A stretch of 27,966 bases of DNA from Collinsella sp. GTDB taxonomy: Bacteria; Actinomycetota; Coriobacteriia; Coriobacteriales; Coriobacteriaceae. Positions 16,078-24,000 of the stretch are shown one piece after another. How positions within the stretch are numbered: position 1 is the first letter of the stretch; each line of letters opens with the position of its first letter. The notes beneath the pieces were generated by a model. The model made no database searches. It was not told the origin of the DNA and saw nothing but the letters and a program-made list of their open reading frames with translations. Both the position numbers and the translations under genes were made by a program. The DNA is taken from the NCBI GenBank assembly GCA_031296755.1, contig JAUMMZ010000048.1, forward strand, positions 1 through 27,966. The letters run 5' to 3'.

Positions 16078-17251
16078 AGTGGCTCCTTCCAAAGATCAGC
16101 GTGGCGGCGGCAACGAACAGCAGCGCCATAAGGACCAGTGCGCCGGCGCGAACGGCAAAGGGGCCCAGGTCCTCAAAGAAATACAGGCGGTTGAACATGT
16201 CGCAGATAAGCTTGACGGGGTTGAGCCAGCACTCGGCAGGGCAGGCGCGGGCGACGTCGTCGGCAAGCGCCATCGCCGGCTCGCCGTAGAGGCCGGCGAA
16301 CAGGGCGCACGTGGTAGCAAAGCCCGTAAGGATGCCGGACTTGGACGCCTTGCCGCCCTTAACGGGAAGCGTGCCCACAAAGAGCCCCAGGCCCGTGGCG
16401 GCAAGCGCGGAAGCGGCGCCGCCCACCAGACACAGTCCCTCGCGCCCGCCAAAGTCGACGCCCACGACCAGGCGCACATAGCCAATCGCGATCGTCATCG
16501 AGGCGAAGGAGACCAGCCACGAGCCGACAAAGATGCCGGCCAGCGACGCCGTCTTGGAAAGGCCGCCCACGCAGCGGCGCGCGCCAAGGCCCGACAGATT
16601 GGGCTGCAAATCGACGACGCTCAAGGCAGCAAACTCGGCAGACATCATCGCAACCAGGCCAAAGAGCGCGTAGTAGTAGATGACCGTGCCATCGGGCGTG
16701 GTGCGCGTCAGGCTAACGCGGCGGGTGCCGCCCTCGAGCGACAGGGCGCGCGCAACCGCCTCCGGGTCGGCGAGCGCCGCCGGGTTGTCCTGGGCAATCT
16801 GGGACATGAGCTCGGCATTTTGCGTATACGAACTTGCCACCGTCTCCAGAATGCTGCGGTCGGTGAGCACCGACGAGGCGCGCGAGTTGTCATAGCTCGA
16901 AAGCAGCGTGAGCTTGGGCGTGCCCGCGTCGTCGACCGTGTAGATGCCCGCGACCTCGCCGGACTTGAGCGCTTTGCGCGCGGCAGCCAAGTCTTCGCAC
17001 TCGTGGATCTCGAGCAGCTGGTCGTCGCCTCCCTTGGCAAGCGACGTCGCCACGTCCTTAAAGGTCGAGGCGTCCCAAGCCTCATCCGCCACGACGGCCA
17101 CCGGCACCGGGTCGACCGTGCCGTCGGAGCTGAGGTTCGCAAACATAAACATGAACATCGTGGAAAGCGCGACGGGAAAGATCGCGCCCCAAACCCACGT
17201 GCTCGGCCGGCGCAGCAGCGTCTTGACCGTGGTGATGATGGTGTTGAACAT
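16064..17251 (-). CDS. ABC-2 type transporter permease (first of pair)
   Basis: A 395-aa permease with the same layout as the next gene: an N-terminal helix (about 19-40), an outside domain (about 45-200) and about six helices (about 210-390). Together with its paralogue-like neighbour it probably forms a heterodimeric membrane channel. ATG 17251 has GGGGG close upstream and begins nine bases after the ATPase stop codon. The 3' end overlaps the following permease gene. Confidence 0.9.
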   Translation of the reverse strand: MFNTIITTVKTLLRRPSTWVWGAIFPVALSTMFMFMFANLSSDGTVDPVPVAVVADEAWDASTFKDVATSLAKGGDDQLLEIHECEDLAAARKALKSGEVAGIYTVDDAGTPKLTLLSSYDNSRASSVLTDRSILETVASSYTQNAELMSQIAQDNPAALADPEAVARALSLEGGTRRVSLTRTTPDGTVIYYYALFGLVAMMSAEFAALSVVDLQPNLSGLGARRCVGGLSKTASLAGIFVGSWLVSFASMTIAIGYVRLVVGVDFGGREGLCLVGGAASALAATGLGLFVGTLPVKGGKASKSGILTGFATTCALFAGLYGEPAMALADDVARACPAECWLNPVKLICDMFNRLYFFEDLGPFAVRAGALVLMALLFVAAATLIFGRSHYEHL

Positions 17252-17260
17252 GGCTGCCCC

Positions 17261-18199
17261 CTAGTCGCGCAGCTCGCGGCCGGTGATCTCGAGGAACACG
17301 TCGTTGAGAGTCGGCGGCTCGCTCCACACGCGGCCGAGCGCCACGTCGGCGGCGCGCAGCGTATCGAGGATGTCGACCAGATTGTGCGGGCTCGCTTCGC
17401 AGGTGCAGACGAGCTCGCCGCCCGACAGCCCAACCGAAAGCACATGCTCGAGGGCACGCAGGCGCTCAACCGTGGCGGTCTCGACGGCGCCGACCTCGAC
17501 GGTCACGCGCTCGCCCATCTGAATCATGCGCTTGAGTTCGTCGTTGGTGCCCTGCGCCAGCACGCGGCCGCCGTCCATGATCATGATGCGGCTGCAAATC
17601 TGCTCGACTTCCTCCATGTAATGGCTGGTATACACCACCGTGGCGCCCTCGTCGCGCAGGCGGCAGATGCCCTCCAGGATGGCGTTGCGGCTCTGCGGGT
17701 CGACCGCCACCGTGGGCTCGTCAAAAAAGATGAGCTCGGGCTCGTGCGCGATACCGCAGGCGATGTTGAGGCGACGCGCCAGGCCGCCCGAGAGCTTGCC
17801 GGGGCGAAACTTGGTAAAGTCGCCCAGCCCGACAAAGTCGATCGCCTCGTCCACCAGCGCGCGGCGGCGCTTGCGGTCGTTGACGTAAAGGCTGCAGAAA
17901 TAGTCGATGTTCTCGCGCACCGTAAGCTCGTCAAACACCGCCACCTGCTGCGGCACCACGCCGATGCGGCGCTTGAGGTCGTAGCGGGCGGGCGTCATGG
18001 GCTCGCCGAACAGCTCGATGGCGCCTTTGTCGTAGGCGAGCAGCTGCAGAATGCAGTTGATGGACGTGGTCTTGCCCGAGCCGTTGGGGCCCAGCAGACC
18101 AAAGATCTCGCCGGGGGCGATGCTCAGGTTAAAGTGGTCGAGCGCGATAAGATCGTCGTAGCGCTTGACGAGGTTTTCGACGTGGACGATGTCTGTCAT
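17261..18199 (-). CDS. ABC transporter ATPase, DrrA/CcmA-like
   Basis: A 312-aa ATPase: Walker A GPNGSGKTT (37-45), Q-loop in VVPQQVAVFDELTVREN, signature LSGG (136-139), Walker B LIFFDEPT (156-163) and a C-terminal extension of about 90 residues ending in the EPPTLNDVFLEITG motif. That last motif is characteristic of ATPases serving ABC-2 drug exporters (DrrA type). It is first in a three-gene operon with two permeases. The ATG at 18199 has AAGGG nine bases upstream. The kinase/regulator pair diverges from it across a gap of about 200 bases, a usual arrangement for a transporter and its controlling two-component system. Confidence 0.95.
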   Translation of the reverse strand: MTDIVHVENLVKRYDDLIALDHFNLSIAPGEIFGLLGPNGSGKTTSINCILQLLAYDKGAIELFGEPMTPARYDLKRRIGVVPQQVAVFDELTVRENIDYFCSLYVNDRKRRRALVDEAIDFVGLGDFTKFRPGKLSGGLARRLNIACGIAHEPELIFFDEPTVAVDPQSRNAILEGICRLRDEGATVVYTSHYMEEVEQICSRIMIMDGGRVLAQGTNDELKRMIQMGERVTVEVGAVETATVERLRALEHVLSVGLSGGELVCTCEASPHNLVDILDTLRAADVALGRVWSEPPTLNDVFLEITGRELRD

Positions 18200-18384
18200 G
18201 AGTCGGCCCTTCCGTTGATTGCGGCCCGGTACGATTGCATCATCGCAGGAGCCGCCGGCGCGCGCCAGTGAGCTTTGTCACGAATGCGGGGCTTGGCCGC
18301 GTGGCCCGCCGGCGCTCCCAATTTACCGTGCGGGAGGAATGTCACGGTCACGCGGGCGGCCCCTCCACCACACGCGACTTCGCG

Positions 18385-18399
18385 TACAATACCCGTATG
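18385..18399 (+). promoter_or_regulatory. -10 box directly before the kinase start, possible leaderless mRNA
   Basis: TACAAT (18385-18390) is followed by six bases and then ATG at 18397. No Shine-Dalgarno sequence precedes this ATG in the right spacing, so transcription may begin at the A of the start codon. No good -35 is seen. Confidence 0.45.
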
Positions 18400-19542
18400 A
18401 ACAGGCTTTTCGACAAATCGATCGTGCTGGCGTGCTGTATCGCAGCCGCCACGGGCCTTGCTGTGGACGCTCGCCTGGTCGCGGCGTTTTGCCTTGGCGT
18501 TATTACCACCTCGCTGGCCGAGCTCGCGCAGAAGGATCGCACGTGCCGCACAAGCGAGGCCGCGAGCTACGCTTACATCATCGCGGCCGTCTTCGTGCCG
18601 CCGTTTGTGCCGTTTGCGCCTCTCGCCCTCTATGACATTGCGCGGCGGGTGCGCCGCGAGCACGCCTGGGTCGTGCTGAGCATTGGCATCGCCTTTGTCT
18701 TTGCGCTCGTCGCGGACCTTCGCACCGACGCGCTCACCGCCCGAACGCTCCTGCTGACCGCCATCCTTTCGGTTGCCGCCACCTTGTTATCGCTACGTAC
18801 CGCCCAGCTAGAGCGCGAGCAGCAGCGCATGCGCCGTACCCGCGACGAGCTGCAGGAACGAGCCCTCGCGCTCGAGGCATGCAACCGCGATCTTGCCGAT
18901 CGCCAGGACTACGAAGTCGAGCTCGCGACGCTCGCCGAACGCGCCCGCATCGCGCGCGAGATCCACGACAATGTGGGCCACCAGCTCACGCGCGCCTCGC
19001 TGCAGGCCGAAGCGCTGCGCGTGGTCCACGCCGACGAGCCCGGCGTCGCCGCCGATTTCGCCGACGTTAAACGCACGGTTGACGAGGCACTCCAGCTTGT
19101 GCGCACCAGCGTCCACGCGCTCAACGACAACGCTGTCGACCTTTCCGTGCAGCTCGAACGCATTGTTGAAGGCGCGCGCTCGGACGGCGGTCCGCAGATT
19201 GAGCTTGAAGTTATGACCGAGCATGCACCCGCAAACGTCGCCAACTACTTTGCGGCGGTCCTGCGCGAGGCGCTCTCCAACACCATGCGCCACGCTTGCG
19301 CCCAGACCGTCACCGTACGATGCATGGAGCATCCGTCGTTTTACCAGCTCATCGTTACCGACGATGGCGCGGGCGGGGTCCGAGCAAGCAGCCGCGGTGC
19401 CGCGGAGGGCATGGGGCTCGCCTCCATGCGCGAGCGCATCGAGGCGCTTGGCGGCACCTTCACCGCCGGCTCGCGTGCCAGCGCCGGCGGCTGGCGCGTG
19501 TTTGCCACCGTTCCCAAACAGCAAGGAGATGAGGGCCGATGA
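18397..19542 (+). CDS. NarL-type sensor histidine kinase
   Basis: A 381-aa kinase. The N-terminal part (about 8-135) has four or five hydrophobic segments with almost no outside loop, so it probably senses from within the membrane. A coiled coil (about 136-185) leads to the HisKA_3 dimerisation domain, with phospho-acceptor His190 in ERARIAREIHDNVGHQLTR. The ATPase domain follows: N-box REALSNTMRHA, G1 DDGAGG, and GMGLASMRERIEALGG. I take ATG 18397 (MNRLFDKS) as the start, since upstream in-frame codons encode an Arg-rich non-family stretch. It overlaps the regulator gene by four bases (ATGA). Confidence 0.92.
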   Translation: MNRLFDKSIVLACCIAAATGLAVDARLVAAFCLGVITTSLAELAQKDRTCRTSEAASYAYIIAAVFVPPFVPFAPLALYDIARRVRREHAWVVLSIGIAFVFALVADLRTDALTARTLLLTAILSVAATLLSLRTAQLEREQQRMRRTRDELQERALALEACNRDLADRQDYEVELATLAERARIAREIHDNVGHQLTRASLQAEALRVVHADEPGVAADFADVKRTVDEALQLVRTSVHALNDNAVDLSVQLERIVEGARSDGGPQIELEVMTEHAPANVANYFAAVLREALSNTMRHACAQTVTVRCMEHPSFYQLIVTDDGAGGVRASSRGAAEGMGLASMRERIEALGGTFTAGSRASAGGWRVFATVPKQQGDEGR

Positions 19543-20168
19543 GGCTCATCGTTGTCGACGACGACCGCTTGGTGGTCGATTCGCTCAAGATTATCCTGGG
19601 CGCCCAGCCGCAGATCGAAGTGGTGGGCACCGGTGCCAACGGTAACGATGCGGTTTCGCTCTATGTCGAACACGCGCCCGATATCACACTGCTCGACATT
19701 CAGATGCCGGGGCGTGACGGACTTTCGGCGGCACGCGAGATCCTTGAGCGCGACCCTTCGGCGCACGTGGTGTTTCTGACGACATTCTCGGATGACGAGT
19801 ACATTGTGTCGGCGCTCAAGCTCGGCGCCCGCGGCTACCTGATCAAGACCGATGTCGCCGCCATTCCGCCGGCGTTGGCGCAGGTCATGGACGGTAAACG
19901 CATACTCGAGGGCAAGGCGATCGAGGACATCGACTTTGACGGAACGGGCGTCAAAGCGGGCACGCCCCGCCGGCCCGCAGCCTTCGCCAGCCTGACCGAC
20001 CGCGAGTTCGAAGTCGCCGAGCTCATCGCCCGCGGCCTCGACAACAAGGAGATCGCCGCCACCGCCTACATGGGCGAAGGCACCGTGCGCAACCACATCA
20101 GCTCGATCCTGGCAAAGATGGGCCTGCGCAACCGCACGCAGATCGCCATCGCCTACCTGCGAGGGTAG
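19539..20168 (+). CDS. NarL/FixJ-type response regulator
   Basis: A 209-aa regulator. The receiver domain (1-120) has the acidic pocket VVDDD (5-9), phospho-acceptor Asp53 in LLDIQMPG and the conserved Lys in YLIKTD. A LuxR-type helix-turn-helix (about 146-209) contains LTDREFEVAELIARGLDNKEIAATAYMGEGTVRNHISSILAKMG. It is translationally coupled to the kinase through ATGA and is its obvious partner. The divergent ABC-2 exporter is the likely target by position. Confidence 0.95.
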   Translation: MRLIVVDDDRLVVDSLKIILGAQPQIEVVGTGANGNDAVSLYVEHAPDITLLDIQMPGRDGLSAAREILERDPSAHVVFLTTFSDDEYIVSALKLGARGYLIKTDVAAIPPALAQVMDGKRILEGKAIEDIDFDGTGVKAGTPRRPAAFASLTDREFEVAELIARGLDNKEIAATAYMGEGTVRNHISSILAKMGLRNRTQIAIAYLRG

Positions 20169-20228
20169 TTGCCCAACGGCCGACCACCCCGGCATAGCAA
20201 AATGTCTGCTACCGCTTTAATGCCATTT

Positions 20229-20382
20229 CAAAACTATGCCGGTTTACGGGGCTAAACCCAGGAACCCCGTCCATACTTGCTTTTTTCGAAAATTGACGGC
20301 TCATCTACCTGCGGTTTTATTCTTGCAACTATCGGCATGGTTGGGGGTTCGCGATTCGGCCCCGTAAACCGACATAGTTTTG
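20229..20382. repeat. giant-hairpin repeat A
   Basis: A 24-bp outer inverted repeat, 20229-20252 with 20359-20382 (CAAAACTATGYCGGTTTACG and onward), with one mismatch. The inside carries CTACCTGCGGTTTT and GGCATGGTTGGGGG, shared with repeats B and C. The left edge sequence recurs in the truncated repeat E. Confidence 0.85.
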
Positions 20383-20427
20383 GAACAGTGGGGTCACATA
20401 CCGACGCCCCGCAAGCCGTACAGAGCC

Positions 20428-20463
20428 AAAAATGATCCGTTTTCCTCCGTCCCCAACGGATCA
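20428..20463. repeat. TGATCC module 1
   Basis: A 9-bp perfect inverted repeat, TGATCCGTT/AACGGATCA (20433-20441, 20455-20463), flanks a TTCCTCCGTCCCC loop and is preceded by CAAAAA. This is the most intact of four copies. Confidence 0.85.
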
Positions 20464-20466
20464 ACT

Positions 20467-20620
20467 CAAAACTATGCCGGTTTACTACGATGAATCGCCC
20501 ACCTTCGACCACGGTAAATTGCGCGCTTGCAAAACCGCAGGTAGAACGCTTGCGATATTTAGAAAAATGCAATCATGGTCGGGAATGTCGAATTCATCGT
20601 AGTAAACCGACATAGTTTTG
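20467..20620. repeat. giant-hairpin repeat B
   Basis: A 29-bp outer inverted repeat, 20467-20495 with 20592-20620, has one mismatch. It shares CAAAACTATGYCGGTTTAC with repeat A and then diverges symmetrically in both arms (TACGATGAAT). Inner pairs CGACCA/TGGTCG and the core AAAACCGCAGGTAGAACG follow. Confidence 0.85.
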
Positions 20621-20664
20621 TTCGGATAGTCCCGCACGGATACCATCCCAGGCCTCGCGGAACC

Positions 20665-20700
20665 AAAATGATCCGTTTTCTTCCGCCCGCGGAGGTCGGC
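20665..20700. repeat. TGATCC module 2 (degenerate right arm)
   Basis: AAAATGATCCGTTTTCTTCC matches the other modules, but the right GGATCA arm has become GGAGGTC. Confidence 0.7.
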
Positions 20701-20712
20701 TGACGGCGCCCG

Positions 20713-20870
20713 CCACGGAATCGGCCCATCTACTACGTTTGACCCGACATCCCCAACCATACCCCCGTTTTGAACAAAACCGCAGGCGTTCTACCTGCGG
20801 TTTTGTTTTCGCGTTTTTTGGCATGGTTGGGGGTAAGGGACTAAACGTAGTAGATGGGCCGGTTCCATGG
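20713..20870. repeat. giant-hairpin repeat C with terminator core
   Basis: 28-bp outer arms (20713-20740 and 20843-20870) pair with two mismatches around CGGCCCATCTACTACGTTT. A middle pair CCCCAACCATACC/GGCATGGTTGGGG and a core stem CAAAACCGCAGG/CCTGCGGTTTTG follow inwards. The whole 158-nt unit folds as one long rod. The core is T-rich on both strands and reads as a bidirectional terminator. Confidence 0.88.
20774..20811. terminator. bidirectional terminator at the core of repeat C
   Basis: CAAAACCGCAGG, a 7-nt loop and CCTGCGGTTTTG are followed by TTTTCGCG on the plus strand and preceded by T-rich complement on the minus strand. Confidence 0.65.
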
Positions 20871-20898
20871 CAAGCCCTTCTCGCCTACGCACAAAAGC

Positions 20899-20933
20899 GC
20901 CGCCACGGAGGAGGGAGATACCTCCGTGGCGGC
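20899..20933 (-). terminator. terminator of the giant surface-protein gene
   Basis: A 12-bp perfect stem, GCCGCCACGGAG/CTCCGTGGCGGC, with an 11-nt loop. On the minus strand it is followed by GCTTTTGTG, about 80-115 bases after the stop codon. Confidence 0.7.
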
Positions 20934-20975
20934 TGGGGGTGGGGTGGGGGCTACATTTTTGGCTTTTCGCCAGCG

Positions 20976-20999
20976 GCCCGGGGCCTTTTGGCCCCGGGC
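20976..20999 (-). terminator. GC-rich hairpin just after the surface-protein stop codon
   Basis: A 10-bp perfect stem, GCCCGGGGCC/GGCCCCGGGC, has a four-base loop, 14 bases past the stop. It lacks a T-run on the minus strand. It may stabilise the 3' end and works in series with the hairpin at 20899. Confidence 0.5.
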
Positions 21000-21012
21000 G
21001 CTGTCAGCGCGC

Positions 21013-24000
21013 CTAGCGCTTACGGATACCCCAGACTAGGGCTCCGACGCCGGCCATGGCGATAACAAATGCCATGAGCAGTGCGGCAGCCTGCTGGTCG
21101 CCCGTGGTGGGCAGGAAACCCTTGACCGTCTTGACGATGTTCGTCACGGTCTTGGGCGTGCCGGGATCGGGCGTCGGCACGGGCGTCTCGGACTTCTTGT
21201 ACGTGTTGTTGAACACGATACCCTCGACGCTCTTGTCGCCCTTGGTAAAGGCGACGTTCGCCTTGAGGTTGCCCTCGCCGTCGTCGACCACGTTAACGGT
21301 CGCGGTAAAGACGGACTTGTCGTAGGTCATACCGGCCTCGTCGCCCTTGACCTCGCTGATGGTGTAGACGTACGTACCGGGCTCGTCGTACTCGAACTTG
21401 TCGAAGTTGATCTTGCCGTCGGCATCGTTGGTGACGGTGGACTCGACGTCCTCGCCAACGAGCTTAAAGCTAAACTCGTCCTTCTTGAGTTCGCGTCCCT
21501 CGAGTACCTTGATGGCGCCGATGGAAACCTGCGTGGGCATGGCGTGATACTTGTTGGTAAAGCCAGCCGACTCGGTAGTTCCCTCGAGCTTGTGCGACGC
21601 GGTCAGCGTGCCGTCGCCGTTGTCGGAGACGGTGGTCACGACGGTGTAGGTCGTGCCGTCATAGGTGACACCCTTGTACAGGCCGAGCGCGTTGGGGCAA
21701 GCCTCGCGCAGCGTGTACGTGTGCGTACCGGGCGCCTCGTAGCGGATCGGGCTCAGCGTAACGTTACCGTTGGCGTCGTTGGTGCCACTAGCGACAGTCA
21801 CGCCATCCTCGAGCAGCTCAAACGTGAACTCGCCAGCTGCAAGATCGCGGCCGATCAGACGCTTAACCGTCTTGACCTGACCGGTCACGGAAGAGTCGGC
21901 GGGCGCCACGCTGTACGTGTTGGTGAACGTGAAGTCCGCACCGTCGTCGCCGTTGCGCACGACACTCAGACGTCCGGCACCGTCATCGGTCACGGTGTAG
22001 GAAACCTTGCGCGTGGCGTTGGTGTCATTGGTCACGCCAGGGGCGCTACCGGACTCGGCCACCGTGTAGGTAAAGGCGTGCGAACGCGGAGCGGTGGGGG
22101 CTGCGGGCTCGGACTCGTCGCTGGACTCGTCGGCGTTGGCATCAGCGTCGGCGTCGGCCTCGGCTTCGTCAGCTTCGTCTGCCTCGACCTTATCGGTCAC
22201 ATCGGTCGTCACGCCCAGGGCGCGGTTGAGGTCCTCGAGCGTAAAGCGAATCTTGCCAAAGTCCACGTTGCCGGCCGTGTCGTTGGTCGCAGTCGTATGC
22301 TCGGGCATCGGGGCGCCCGCCTCATCGGCAGTCACGGTAAAGGTGAACTTGCCCGCGATGTCGGCCGGGGTCAGGCCCTTGTCTGCCTGGAGCTTCTTGG
22401 TGCCGGCGAGCGTGGCATAGACGGCCTCGGCGCCGTAGACGTTCTCGAACACGGGCTTGGCATCACCGTAGTCGGTCGTCGCCGTCAGGGTGCCGTCGCC
22501 GTTATCGATAACGATGACCTTAAAGCTAAAGCTCGACTTAGCGGCGGTAATGCCCATGCCGGCCAGCGAGTTCGTGTACTCAAAGGCTGTGTAGTTGATA
22601 GTCCACGCAAGCTTGCCGTCCGCGTCGGTGCGGATGGCGCGCCCGGTGCTTACCAGGTCGGCAAGCATATCGGTCGTGTAATGCAGAGCGCCAAAGCTCA
22701 CCTGGCCGTTATAGTTGAACGTCGGCGTACCGCTGATGGCTTCCGTCTCGCCCGCGTAGGCGATGCCAAAGTAGAACTCGCCGTCGGCCAGTGGACGACC
22801 GGTCAGGGTCTTGGTGGCAACGACCTGAGCAACGGCACCACCAGGTGCATCGGTCGTGGCGCTATAGCTGTTGACGAACGGGACCACAGCGCTCTCGACC
22901 GCAGCGGCACCAGTCTTGTACTCGGTTACCGGCGTTCCCTTGTCGGGGTTGCCAGTAACGGTCGTGGTAGCAGTGAGCGTGCCGGCGCCATCGTCGGCGA
23001 TAGCGATCGTCACGGTGCGCTCGGCGTCGTCATAGGTGTAACCGGGCTGGCCGTCGTTCTTTTCGGCCACGGTGTACTTGAAGGTCTTGCCGGCGTCAGC
23101 CTGCGTAAATTTAACCTCATGACCAGCCAGAATGTCGATCAGTCCGACCGTTGCCTCTGCCGCTTCGGGAGACTTGAAGCTGTTGGCCCCGGGCAGCAGA
23201 CCGAGCGCGCGAGCCGAAGCGTCGTCAGCAGGTGTCACGGTAAAGGTGAACTGGCCCTCGGTCATGGGGCGGCCGTCCAGATACTTGCTGAGCCACAGAC
23301 CGCCGGCCGCGGTGTAGTTAAGCTCAGTGCGGTACGTGTTGGTAAAGCGTCCGTTTTCCTTCTTGGTGACGTTGGCGGTCAGGTTGCCATCGCCGTCCTC
23401 GGTCACGGTTACTTCGGCGGTCGCGACGTGGGAGTCATACGTCATGCCGACCGTATTACCCGCGTTCTCGCGGATCTCATACTTGTAGGTTCCGGCAGCC
23501 GTGTAGTGGATCTTGCCGAACTTGATGGCGGCGATGCCGTCCTTCGCGTCCTTCTTACTCACGGTTACGGTTGCGGGATCGGGCAGCGGGGTGCCCTCGG
23601 AAGCGGTAATGGTAAAGCTGAACTTGTCGGAGTCCGTCCAGTCGCGACCGTCGATGGCCTTGCCCAGGCCAAAGTCGAACTCTGCGTCGAGCGGGGTCAC
23701 GCTGTAAGCGTTCTCGAAAGTTGCAGCCTTGACGTCGTCCTTCAGAACATGCGTGGCGCTGAGCGTACCGTCGCCGTTGTCCGTGATGGTGGTCTCGATG
23801 GTGTACTCGGCATCGCTGTAGGTGACGCCCTTGCTGATGGTTCCGCCCTTGACCTCGCGCAGCGTGTAGGCGTGCGTTCCGGCCTTGGTGTACTTCACGG
23901 CGCTCATCGTGATCTTGCCATCGGCGGCGTTAGTGCCGGTGGCGATAACCTTGGCGTCCTCGCCCTCGCCCTCGACGAGCTCGAAGGAGAACTCGCCGGC

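Larger units (their letters stand above)
20169..21012. other. 844-base non-coding region made of hairpin repeats and terminators
   Basis: Between the response regulator and the giant surface-protein gene there is no credible gene. The short open frames here run through repeated hairpin DNA, lack ribosome sites, and resemble each other only because the DNA repeats. The region holds hairpin repeats A, B and C, two TGATCC modules and two terminator-like hairpins, each listed separately. Confidence 0.75.

Noticed and set aside
16049..18271. A 740-codon plus-strand open frame across three transporter genes
   Set aside because: It spans three well-supported ABC genes on the other strand and has Arg/His/Ala shadow composition.
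18338..18635. Small plus-strand frame starting with an ATG after GGGAGG
   Set aside because: It has a good ribosome site but runs out of frame inside the kinase gene, with Arg/His-rich shadow composition. It is kept only as a curiosity.
20252..20824. Three overlapping minus-strand open frames sharing a KTDHF-type segment
   Set aside because: The shared peptide comes from the repeated TGATCC DNA module. There are no ribosome sites, and the frames run through near-perfect hairpins, so they are probably not coding.
20229..20870. CRISPR array
   Set aside because: The repeats are long self-complementary units, not short direct repeats separated by regular unique spacers.
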